Source of the DNA: Scytonema sp045865695
GTDB taxonomy: Bacteria; Cyanobacteriota; Cyanobacteriia; Cyanobacteriales; Nostocaceae
DNA: 64,000 bases
Direction of reading: 5' to 3'
Assembly (NCBI RefSeq): GCF_045865695.1
Contig: NZ_BAACAP010000253.1
Span: 133,162 to 197,161, forward strand
Position numbers and translations under genes: made by a program. Of the stretch, positions 25,015 through 33,341 are shown piece after piece. Each line of letters starts with the position of its first letter. The first letter of the stretch is position 1. The notes below the pieces were generated by a model, which was not told the origin of the DNA, ran no database searches, and was given only the letters and a program-made list of their open reading frames with translations.

Positions 25015-26526
25015 ATGCTCTGCGACTACCTGCAACTCATTCTGACTGCCCGCGTGTACGATGTTGCCCAAGAAACTCCACTGGAGTATGCTCCTAATCT
25101 ATCTGCAAGATTAAACAACAAAGTTTTACTGAAGCGGGAAGATATGCAGTCGGTATTTTCTTTTAAGTTGCGAGGTGCTTATAATAAGATGGCAAATTTG
25201 CCACCAGATATGCTAGCACAAGGAGTCATTGCAGCGTCTGCCGGAAACCATGCCCAAGGTGTTGCTCTTGGCGCGCGGAGGCTGGATACGCGAGCTATTA
25301 TCGTTATGCCAGTTACCACACCTCAGGTGAAAGTAGATGCAGTCAAAGCCCGTGGGGGAGAAGTGGTGTTGTATGGAGATACTTACGATGATGCTTATGC
25401 TTTTGCTCGTCAATTGGAGACAGAAAAAGGGCTGACTTTTATTCACCCTTTTGACGATCCCTATGTGATAGCAGGACAGGGGACTATTGGAATGGAAATT
25501 TTGCGGCAATGCCAGCAACCTATCCATGCTATTTTTGTGGCAATTGGAGGGGGTGGATTAATTTCTGGGATTGCAGCATATGTAAAACGGATACGTCCGG
25601 AAATTAAGATTGTTGGTGTTGAACCAGTTGATGCCGATGCTATGCATCAATCGCTAAAAGCCGGATATCGAGTGCGTTTGCCTCAAGTAGGTTTATTTGC
25701 AGACGGCGTTGCAGTGCGACACGTGGGTGAAGAGACTTTTAGTCTGTGTCAGCAGTACGTAGATGATATTATTTTGGTTGATACAGATGATACTTGTGCG
25801 GCAATTAAAGACGTGTTTGAGGATACGCGATCTATTCTAGAACCTGCAGGGGCGTTAGCGATCGCGGCTGCCAAAGCCTATGTAGAACGAGAACAAATCC
25901 AGGGACAAACATTAATTCCTGTTGCTTGCGGTGCTAACATGAACTTCGATCGCCTCCGCTTTGTAGCAGAGCGAGCAGAGTTAGGCGAACGTCGCGAAGC
26001 TATCTTTGCCGTTACAATTCCTGAAGAACGAGGCAGCCTCCGCAAGTTTTGTGAATGCATAGGGAGACGCAATCTCACAGAGTTTAATTATCGCATTGCT
26101 GATGACAAAGAGGCACATATTTTTGTAGGCGTGCAAATTGAAAACCGTGCCGATGCAGCAAAGATGCTGACAACTTTTAATGGTTGTGGATTTAAAACCT
26201 TTGATTTAACTGATGACGAACTCACCAAATTGCACTTGCGGCACATGGTTGGTGGGCGATCTTCCCTCGCTCAAAATGAATTACTCTACCGTTTTGAGTT
26301 TCCCGAACGTCCCGGTGCATTGATGAAATTTGTCAGTTCTATGAGTCCTGACTGGAATATCAGCCTGTTCCATTACCGCAATAATGGAGCAGATTACGGG
26401 CGAATTGTTGTAGGAATGCAAGTGCCTCCTCATGAAATGGAGGAGTGGCAAGCGTTTCTCGATTCACTTGGCTATCGCTATTGGGATGAAAGTCAGAATC
26501 CTGCTTATAAATTATTTTTGGGGTAG
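25015..26526 (+). CDS. ilvA: threonine ammonia-lyase, biosynthetic
   Basis: PLP enzyme that deaminates threonine to 2-oxobutanoate, the first step of isoleucine synthesis. N-terminal catalytic domain: LKREDMQSVFSFKLRGAYNKM with the PLP Lys, AASAGNHAQGVALGAR, IGGGGLISGIAAYVKR and PVACGANMNFDRLR. The C-terminal part has two ACT-like regulatory domains (FAVTIPEERGSLRKFCE; YRFEFPERPGALMKFVSSM), so feedback control by isoleucine is expected. The ATG giving MLCDYLQLILTARVYDVAQ matches the family N-terminus. It is a single-gene unit. Confidence 0.95.
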   Translation: MLCDYLQLILTARVYDVAQETPLEYAPNLSARLNNKVLLKREDMQSVFSFKLRGAYNKMANLPPDMLAQGVIAASAGNHAQGVALGARRLDTRAIIVMPVTTPQVKVDAVKARGGEVVLYGDTYDDAYAFARQLETEKGLTFIHPFDDPYVIAGQGTIGMEILRQCQQPIHAIFVAIGGGGLISGIAAYVKRIRPEIKIVGVEPVDADAMHQSLKAGYRVRLPQVGLFADGVAVRHVGEETFSLCQQYVDDIILVDTDDTCAAIKDVFEDTRSILEPAGALAIAAAKAYVEREQIQGQTLIPVACGANMNFDRLRFVAERAELGERREAIFAVTIPEERGSLRKFCECIGRRNLTEFNYRIADDKEAHIFVGVQIENRADAAKMLTTFNGCGFKTFDLTDDELTKLHLRHMVGGRSSLAQNELLYRFEFPERPGALMKFVSSMSPDWNISLFHYRNNGADYGRIVVGMQVPPHEMEEWQAFLDSLGYRYWDESQNPAYKLFLG

Positions 26527-26639
26527 GGAGTAGATTCGTAGTGCATACCACAAGAAAATAAGGTGTATTTACTAGGTCAGTGAGTTAAACTCGATAGTAC
26601 TGAGGCTAACTTCACATCCGATGCCAATACAGGCTCTCT

Positions 26640-28415
26640 ATGCTGATCTGCCAAAATCCTGAATGCTCAAACCCGTTTAACTCTGATGGCAATAAATTTT
26701 GTACTAGCTGCGGACAAAGCCATTTTAGCAATCTTCTGAGACATCGCTACCGTGTGAAGAGATTGCTTGGAGAAGGGGGCTTTGGCAAAACATATGCAGC
26801 TACAGATGTTGACAGACTAGATGCGCCCTGTGTTATCAAGCAATTTTTCCCACCCATACAAGGAACAGCACGGATTAAATCGGCTGAATTGTTTAAGGAA
26901 GAAGCCAAGCGGCTTTATGAACTCGGAGAAGACCACCCTCAAATTCCAAGATTGCTTGCTTACTTTGAACAAAGTACAAGTTTGTACCTCGTACAGGAAT
27001 TTATCGAGGGACAAACTCTCGTACAGGAAGTTCGACAACATTCTTTTGAAGAAAGTCATATTCGCGAGCTTTTATTGGATTTATTACCCGTTCTGCAATT
27101 TATTCACGAACGTAATGTTATCCATAGAGATATAAAACCGGAAAATATCATTCGTCGCAAAAGTGATGGCAAACTCGTATTGATTGATTTTGGCGGTGCT
27201 AAGCAAGTCACTCAAACAACTTTAAAACCTGGTACTGTTATTTATACTCCTGGTTACGCACCTGTAGAACAAATACAAGGATATGTCTGTGAAGCTAGCG
27301 ATTTATATGCTTTGGGTGTAACTTGCGTGCGTCTATTAACTCAATGTTTACCTTCAGCAGATGTCACTGGAAATTTCTTTGATAAGCTCTATGATGCGTA
27401 TAATGCTCAATGGTTGTGGCGGGAATATTTGCAAGAAAAAGGTATTAGCATTAGCAAGGATTTAGGGGAAGTTTTAGATAAGTTGCTGCAACATTTTGCT
27501 AAAGATAGGTATCAATCTGCTAAAGAAGCTTTACAGCATTTACAAGGAAAACAAAAACTTGAATTCAAATCCTTTGATTTTTATGTAGTGAATGTAGATC
27601 CACGAGGTCAAGAAATTAGTCGCGCTCTCCATAATGCAAACTTTTTTGTTCAAGACTTGGGTAACGAAGCCACTTTAGAAATGGTGGCAATTCCTGGCAG
27701 TAGCTTTATGATGGGAGCGCCTGAAAATGAGGGATTTCATGATGAATATCCGCAACATATTGTTACGGTAGAACCTTTTTTTATGAGTAAATTTCCCATA
27801 ACTCAAGCACAATGGCAAGCTGTTGCAGCTTTACCTTCAGTTAATAAGCAATTAAATCCAGATCCATCAAGTTTTAAAGGTGCTAATAGACCTGTAGAAA
27901 ATATTTTATGGTATGATGCTCAAGAATTTTGCGCTAGACTATTGCAAATAACTAAACGAAATTACCGTTTACCTAGCGAAGCCGAATGGGAATATGCTTG
28001 TCGTGCTACAACAACAACACCTTTCCATTTTGGCGAGACGATAACGACTCATTTAGCTAACTATAATGGAGATTATGTTTACGCTGGAATTCATACTTTT
28101 AAAAAGTCAACAACTGGTAAACACCGCAAGCAAACAACACCAGTAGGTAGCTTCAACATTGCCAATGCATTTGGTTTGTATGATATGCATGGGTTAGTTT
28201 GGGAATGGTGTGCCGATCCTTGGCATGAAAATTATCTTGGTGCGCCCAATGATGGCAGTGTTTGGGAATTAGGTGGAGATTGCGATCGCTGGGTGCTTCG
28301 TGGTGGCTCTTGGTCAGATCATCCTGCAAAATGTCGCAGTGCCAATCGTCGTAAAAATGAGTCAGGAGAATATGGAACTTGTGGGTTTCGAGTTGCGTTA
28401 TCTTCGTTAACTTGA
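26640..28415 (+). CDS. Ser/Thr protein kinase fused to formylglycine-generating-enzyme-like domain
   Basis: This 591-aa protein has three parts. Residues 1-24 form a zinc ribbon (CQNPECSNPF, CTSCGQ). Residues 37-300 form a Hanks-type kinase with GEGGFGKTY, HRDIKPENI, DFGGAKQ and PGYAPVEQ, the complete catalytic set. Residues 350-590 form an FGE/sulfatase-modifying-factor domain (MVAIPGSSFMMGAPENEG, RLPSEAEWEYACRA, DMHGLVWEWCADPW, RGGSWSDHPAKCRSANRR, CGFRVA). Kinase-FGE fusions occur in filamentous cyanobacteria; the FGE domain may be a binding module rather than an oxidase. It is cytosolic, with no membrane span, and its target is unknown. Confidence 0.88.
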   Translation: MLICQNPECSNPFNSDGNKFCTSCGQSHFSNLLRHRYRVKRLLGEGGFGKTYAATDVDRLDAPCVIKQFFPPIQGTARIKSAELFKEEAKRLYELGEDHPQIPRLLAYFEQSTSLYLVQEFIEGQTLVQEVRQHSFEESHIRELLLDLLPVLQFIHERNVIHRDIKPENIIRRKSDGKLVLIDFGGAKQVTQTTLKPGTVIYTPGYAPVEQIQGYVCEASDLYALGVTCVRLLTQCLPSADVTGNFFDKLYDAYNAQWLWREYLQEKGISISKDLGEVLDKLLQHFAKDRYQSAKEALQHLQGKQKLEFKSFDFYVVNVDPRGQEISRALHNANFFVQDLGNEATLEMVAIPGSSFMMGAPENEGFHDEYPQHIVTVEPFFMSKFPITQAQWQAVAALPSVNKQLNPDPSSFKGANRPVENILWYDAQEFCARLLQITKRNYRLPSEAEWEYACRATTTTPFHFGETITTHLANYNGDYVYAGIHTFKKSTTGKHRKQTTPVGSFNIANAFGLYDMHGLVWEWCADPWHENYLGAPNDGSVWELGGDCDRWVLRGGSWSDHPAKCRSANRRKNESGEYGTCGFRVALSSLT

Positions 28416-28433
28416 GTTGTTACTAATTCTCAA

Positions 28434-28663
28434 ATCCCCGACTTCTTTGAGGATACAGCTGGTCAATGGGGGGTGACACCCCTCACTCGATCGTCTCTCG
28501 TTCCCAGGCGGAGCCTGGGAACGCAGGCTGCGAGGCTCCGCCTCGCGTGCGAACTTAATCAGGAGGCTCCGCCTCCGGTAAGGCATTCCCAGGTAGAACC
28601 TGGGAACGAGGTGTGGGGTCTGACCCATCATTCGCCAACGGTATCCTTTGAGAAGTCGGGGAT
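28434..28663. mobile_element. MITE-like element, copy 2
   Basis: A 230-bp unit with terminal inverted repeats ATCCCCGACTTC and GAAGTCGGGGAT (perfect 12-bp arms here). It shares its interior with 16192-16430, including GGATACAGCTGGTCAAT and GACCCATCATTCGCCAAC. It lies between converging genes and encodes nothing. Confidence 0.8.
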
Positions 28664-28751
28664 CTAAAGGACATAAAGGATCTGATAAAACAAAAAAGGT
28701 GAGCAATCTGCCCACCTAATGAAGAAGTCATACTTCAGACTATAAAAATCT

Positions 28752-29735
28752 TTACACCAATTTCAAATCTGGATACTCAGCTAAGATGTCATCAGAGGTG
28801 AGGGTATCGCCAGAGGCTTGTGGTGTCCAAAGTACTTCCATTGCTAGTAGTTGTTCCCCAGGAATACTACCCATTGCACGTAAAGCTTGACGCAAATCGT
28901 CAGGGCTATTAACTTCTGGAAGTTGGAATTTACCCAGCGTTGCAGCTAGTAAGGTAACGATAATATATTCGCCAGGACCTTCTGTAATCAACTTAGTGGG
29001 ATTGTCGAGTTCACCCCCTGCAGCAGGTAAAGCATCTTTAGGTGTTGCTGCTTTGAGTTGGTTATTGACGTTAGTGAGAGTTTCTTCACTAAATTTGCTG
29101 CGTTCTGCTATTGATAAACGATTAAACTGTGCCTCAGCAGCATTTAAACGCGCTTGTTGCGTCCCCGAACCAGCATAAACCCAGTATTCTGGATGGCGTA
29201 ATAGGGCGAGGCTTGCTTCTTGTAAAACTTCTGCTCTACCTTCAGGAGAGTTGGTGTCAGCAGTTTCGGCAATGTAGTTGAGTTCGTTTTGCAAACCACG
29301 AGCGCTAGCTAACAAACCAACTTGCAGGCGAGTAACGGAAACATCTGGGTTGCTACCAACTTCTGTTTCACTACCACCACCGATGCGTCGGAAGGTTTGA
29401 ACAAAAAAGTTTGCGATCGCTATAAATATCAGAACGCTAAACAAAGTACCTATTCCACCCCCAAATCCAAAGAAGGGAAGCAGGAAAGGAAAGCCAAAAC
29501 CACCACCAAAACCACCACCAGGGTATGGAGCATAATATCCTCCACCAGGAGGTGCATAAGTCCGAGGAGATGAGTAAGGACGGCTTGACGGTACTCTAAA
29601 AGAACCGCCTCCGATTCTACCTCCGCTTGCAGCTAACGCTCCATTAGCTTGACCGAATGCTAATGCGAACACAAGGCTTAGGAGGAATAGGGATTGTAAA
29701 ACAGGTTTGATAGCTTGTTGTAATTTTTTATGCAT
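28752..29735 (-). CDS. DUF1517 family membrane protein
   Basis: This 327-aa protein has a signal or anchor segment (LFLLSLVFALAFGQANGALA), a Gly/Pro/Tyr-rich low-complexity stretch (residues 37-85), then a hydrophobic span (GTLFSVLIFIAIANFFVQTF). The soluble DUF1517 domain follows with VTRLQVGLLASARGLQNEL, PEYWVYAGSG and EYIIVTLLAATLGKFQLPEV. DUF1517 proteins are widespread in cyanobacteria and chloroplasts with no settled function. It is monocistronic with an A+T-rich leader. Confidence 0.85.
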   Translation of the reverse strand: MHKKLQQAIKPVLQSLFLLSLVFALAFGQANGALAASGGRIGGGSFRVPSSRPYSSPRTYAPPGGGYYAPYPGGGFGGGFGFPFLLPFFGFGGGIGTLFSVLIFIAIANFFVQTFRRIGGGSETEVGSNPDVSVTRLQVGLLASARGLQNELNYIAETADTNSPEGRAEVLQEASLALLRHPEYWVYAGSGTQQARLNAAEAQFNRLSIAERSKFSEETLTNVNNQLKAATPKDALPAAGGELDNPTKLITEGPGEYIIVTLLAATLGKFQLPEVNSPDDLRQALRAMGSIPGEQLLAMEVLWTPQASGDTLTSDDILAEYPDLKLV

Positions 29736-30629
29736 AATCCAGTCACTTGAAAAACAGTATTGGTTATCTTTTCTCCCAATCCTAAATTATGGAGGTCTGT
29801 GGGTGATGTCAGCCCGATCTTCTAAGGGGTTGCTGGTTTGATAACAAGGTACATTTCCAATGTACTGTTTTCCCTATCAACTCAACAGCAAACCTTGGGC
29901 GGATTTCTGGAGTTGATAACCGAACTATTTGGGGATCGGGAATTGGGCATTGGGTATTGGGGAATCTAAGTATGATTTTGGTTCTATATCTTACATCTAC
30001 TTGTTCTTCACCAGTGATTTTTTTACTTCTCTTTTAAGATTCTAAATTCTTCATTAAAAATTTCAGGTAGGGTGGGCACTGCCCACCAAAGCGCGAATGG
30101 TGGGCAGTGCCCACCCTACAAAATAAATTTTGAGCGCTATAGTTAAATATCTCTAGTAATTATAAATTTTTTTGTGCAAAATCTGGTTTTTTAAAGCAGC
30201 ACATAATTCTACCAAGAAAAATCAAATAATTTCTTTATTTTTTAGATAGAGATAATTAAGAAAGATAGCTTTTCGGCATTTTGGCATAACATTTTAGTGG
30301 TATTCATATATTCTAAGAACAGTAGCTAACTAAGGTAATTTCAACATAAGTTGGTTGCCGTATATTATACAATTTAGGATCGTTTTTTTGGTTTAAATCC
30401 ATAAAACGACTATCCAGCAGCTAGTACTTTAATATCGACTAAAGGGCAAGGGATAACCTATGAACTCTCGAACTAATCCTTTAGATAGAACGGAATTTTC
30501 TCGGGAACTCACTAAACTAGTGGTTAGTTTGAGCTAAACGTTACCCAGCAAGCTAAAAATACATTTTTCAATTTTATTGATAATATTTCGTTTTTCAGCT
30601 TTCCTGATGTTGAATTATTCAGATGTCTG
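29736..30629. other. long intergenic region
   Basis: It contains one palindromic repeat (30068-30118) and the leader of the glycosyltransferase gene. A 25-codon frame at 30460-30537 was not accepted. No RNA gene is recognised. Confidence 0.4.
30068..30118. repeat. TAGGGTGGGCACTGCCCACC inverted repeat
   Basis: Two 20-bp arms face each other around AAAGCGCGAAT, and each arm is itself palindromic (GGTGGGCAGTGCCCACC). Relatives are at 38645, 42653, 43165 and 51138. Confidence 0.85.
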
Positions 30630-31868
30630 ATGGACAATATTTCACGAATCAGTGCTCCCACTAGAGCTAAAGCTGCATCTTACCCGGACATCCTAGTCAT
30701 ATCTCGTTCCTTTCAACCTCAAGAGGGCGGGATTGAAGAGTACGTTTACAATCGTTGTCTGCAAGATCCAGAACGAGTGATTGTTTTAGCTGCTAGTTGC
30801 ACCGGGGATCGCTTGTTTGATAAAGCTCAACAGTTTCCCATATATCGTTGGCCTATTTTCCATTTGTGGTGCCATCGTCTTATGGGAAATCTAGTACAAA
30901 CTTTCTTCAATACCATTTGGTCATTTGTACTAGCCATTAAACTCTACTTTCGCTATCACTACCGCTACATTGAATGGGGTCATGGCTACCATTTTCTTTC
31001 TCTGTTGCTCTTAAGCTACCTTCTACCCATTCGTTGTTTCATCTACCTACACGGTCAGGATATTATTGGGCGATCGCGTCACCCTATATTGCGTCCTCTG
31101 TTTGAACTTACATTAAACAGAGTCCAAGGGATTGTATGTAGCAGTTCTCATACACGAGATTTTTTGGCGACTCATTTTAATTTTAATACACCTACCCACA
31201 CCATTAAGCCTGCTGTTAGAGGAGAGAAATTTGGTGCGAGAACTCCAGATAGTATCAGGGATTTACGCGCTAACCTTCGAGTTGGATATAAAATTCCAGA
31301 GACGGCAGTGGTTATTCTTTCAGTAGGACACTTAACAAAGCGTAAGGGCTTTGACCGTGTTATTGAAAATTTAACACTCCTGCTAACTTGTGGGATTGAC
31401 GTACATTACATCTTGTGTGGGCGGGGTTCTTATGAGTCCGAACTGAAATCTTTGGCATATCGCTTACGGGTACAGGGAAGAGTTCATTTTGCCCAGTGTT
31501 TCTCTGACCAAGAATTAACAAGTTATTATGCCGCTTGCGATATATTTGCAATGGTGAGTTTGTGCGATAATAAGAAACTTTCTTCTTTTGATGATAGTCG
31601 TGTGGCTTGCTTGGAAGCAGGTTACTTTGGTAAGCCCGCGATCGCTTCCAATTTTGGCAGCGTATCAGATATCATTTACCATGAGGAAAATGGTATTCTC
31701 GTCGCTCCTAACTCTGGGCATGATGTTTTCCAAGCCTTTAAGCGTCTTTGTCAGGATCGAAATTTGCGCGAAGCATTAGGGCGTCGAGGGAAACAGTTAG
31801 CAGGTCAAAAAACTCTCCATCGATCGCTCTACTCTTCCGAGTCCTACTATTCGAGTGTATTGACTTAG
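30630..31868 (+). CDS. glycosyltransferase family 4
   Basis: This 412-aa GT-B enzyme transfers a sugar from a nucleotide donor, probably to a polysaccharide or glycolipid. The N-terminal acceptor domain has ISRSFQPQEGGIEEYVYNR and FIYLHGQDIIGRSR; the C-terminal donor domain has LSVGHLTKRKGFDRVIE, YILCGRGSYESELKSLA and the E-x7-E-like region SSFDDSRVACLEAGYFGKPAIAS. In that region the first Glu appears to be replaced by Asp/Ser residues, a moderate departure. No signal peptide. It converges on thiS with a 4-bp overlap of stop codons. Product unknown. Confidence 0.88.
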   Translation: MDNISRISAPTRAKAASYPDILVISRSFQPQEGGIEEYVYNRCLQDPERVIVLAASCTGDRLFDKAQQFPIYRWPIFHLWCHRLMGNLVQTFFNTIWSFVLAIKLYFRYHYRYIEWGHGYHFLSLLLLSYLLPIRCFIYLHGQDIIGRSRHPILRPLFELTLNRVQGIVCSSSHTRDFLATHFNFNTPTHTIKPAVRGEKFGARTPDSIRDLRANLRVGYKIPETAVVILSVGHLTKRKGFDRVIENLTLLLTCGIDVHYILCGRGSYESELKSLAYRLRVQGRVHFAQCFSDQELTSYYAACDIFAMVSLCDNKKLSSFDDSRVACLEAGYFGKPAIASNFGSVSDIIYHEENGILVAPNSGHDVFQAFKRLCQDRNLREALGRRGKQLAGQKTLHRSLYSSESYYSSVLT

Positions 31869-32089
31869 CCCCCACCAACTATAGTCACTACCTCAATGCG
31901 ATCGCCTTCTTCAATTCTCGTTTCAGACCAAAACTGACGGTGTAAAATTTCACCATTATATTCTACTGCAACTAAACGGGGATTAAACCCCAATTGTTGG
32001 AGTAAGTCTGGCAAAGCAGTTTGAGGCGGGCAATTGCGGGTTTCGCCATTCACTTGAAGTGTAATTGGGTCAGATATAGGATTTACCAT
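31865..32089 (-). CDS. thiS: sulfur carrier protein ThiS
   Basis: This 74-aa ubiquitin-like protein carries sulfur as a C-terminal thiocarboxylate for thiamine thiazole synthesis. The sequence LQVNGETRNCPPQTALPDLL, the central YNGEILHRQFW and the C-terminal GDRIEVVTIVGGG fit ThiS; the chain ends in three Gly rather than the usual two. Its start overlaps the end of thiE by 20 bp, so the two are one transcript. Confidence 0.93.
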   Translation of the reverse strand: MVNPISDPITLQVNGETRNCPPQTALPDLLQQLGFNPRLVAVEYNGEILHRQFWSETRIEEGDRIEVVTIVGGG

Positions 32090-33191
32090 GTTCTGGCCTC
32101 ACGCGATTTGTCAGCTGAGAGATAAAAAATTGTGTTACCAAGGTAGGTTGTTCCGCTTGTATGAGACTGCGTACCACAGCTACGCGATTTGCGCCTGCAT
32201 CGATAACGTCGTTGATATTGCTCGTATCAATTCCACCTATGGCAAACCAAGGGATAGGACAATTTTTAGCAGCATAGCTAACGTATTCTAACCCGGCAGC
32301 TGCCTTGCCCTCCTTCGTCGGAGTTTCATAAACGGGTCCGACACCGACGTAATCTGCACCATCAGCAATAGCGGCTTGCAATTCTTGCAAATTTGTGGTA
32401 GAACGACCTATCAAGCGGTGGGGTCCGAGTAACTGACGGGCAACAGCAATAGGTAAATCTTGTTGTCCGAGATGAACTCCATCTGCATCTACTGCCAAAG
32501 CCAAATCCACTCGGTCATTGACAATAAAAATAGCACCGTAGGAGTTGCATAGCTGCCGTAATTTCTTGGCTTGCTCCAGACGCTTAGTATCATCTGCTAC
32601 TTTATCGCGGTACTGCACTAGAGTTAATCCTCCTTTCAGAGCAGCTTCCACAGTATCGAGTAACCGTTCATTTGGGGAGGTCACTAGATACAAATGCGAT
32701 CGCAATAAAAGTTGCTGCCTCTGATATCCCATCAGACGACTTTCTAAGGTATAAATACGATAGCGCATCTGCTTAAAAGCTTTACCCATATTTGGGTTAT
32801 AAAGCTTGCCATACTCTTCCAAAACCCTCAAAGCTTCTTGCACTCGGCAAAAATTTGCTTGTAACAACGACTTAATATCGGTGCGCTGTTCCTCTTGAGG
32901 GTGAGTCAGATCTGTTCCGGGGTCATCAGGAGTATTTCGCGCCACCCGTAATTCTGGAGTATGCCAGGTTGCTAGTTCTTGTCGCTCTTTCTTACATTCC
33001 TCAACCAGTTGGGAACTATTTAAGCCAAACCGACACCATTCTTCAATGATACGCAAGCCCTCGCGAGCGCGATCCAAATTGGCATCTAGTATCCGGTAAA
33101 CCACCTGCTGAATATGTTCCTTTTGGCTATAGGCTCCGACCATTACAACAACCCCATTCGTGCTTTCATCGTAACAGCCTGCCTCTTTCAT
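32070..33191 (-). CDS. thiE: thiamine-phosphate synthase, cyanobacterial two-domain form
   Basis: It joins HMP-pyrophosphate and thiazole phosphate to thiamine phosphate. Residues 155-360 are the ThiE barrel: HLYLVTSPNERLLDTVEAAL, LVQYRDKVADDTKRLEQA, FIVNDRVDLALAVDADGVHLGQ, GRSTTNLQE, YVGVGPVYETPTKEGK and AIGGI. The N-terminal 150 residues (YRILDANLDRAREGLRIIEEWCRF) are the extra domain typical of cyanobacteria. The first 16 residues are unusual; the ATG at 33143 (MVGAYSQKE) is a likely true start. It overlaps thiS. Confidence 0.93.
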   Translation of the reverse strand: MKEAGCYDESTNGVVVMVGAYSQKEHIQQVVYRILDANLDRAREGLRIIEEWCRFGLNSSQLVEECKKERQELATWHTPELRVARNTPDDPGTDLTHPQEEQRTDIKSLLQANFCRVQEALRVLEEYGKLYNPNMGKAFKQMRYRIYTLESRLMGYQRQQLLLRSHLYLVTSPNERLLDTVEAALKGGLTLVQYRDKVADDTKRLEQAKKLRQLCNSYGAIFIVNDRVDLALAVDADGVHLGQQDLPIAVARQLLGPHRLIGRSTTNLQELQAAIADGADYVGVGPVYETPTKEGKAAAGLEYVSYAAKNCPIPWFAIGGIDTSNINDVIDAGANRVAVVRSLIQAEQPTLVTQFFISQLTNRVRPEHGKSYI

Positions 33192-33341
33192 ATTCGTAAG
33201 AATCTTGGTATTTCAATAAGTTTTTTCTTAAATTACGTTGGACCGATAATCCCCAGTCGATTGACATACGAGTCATATTATGGCCATATCTACATCTAAA
33301 AAAGTATAGAAAATGCTAGTTAGTTAAAGGAGTTTGCCAAA

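Noticed and set aside
30460..30537. 25-codon frame MNSRTNPLDRTEFSRELTKL
   Set aside because: Very short and the binding site is weak; I cannot link it to a family. Could be a real small peptide, but support is too thin.
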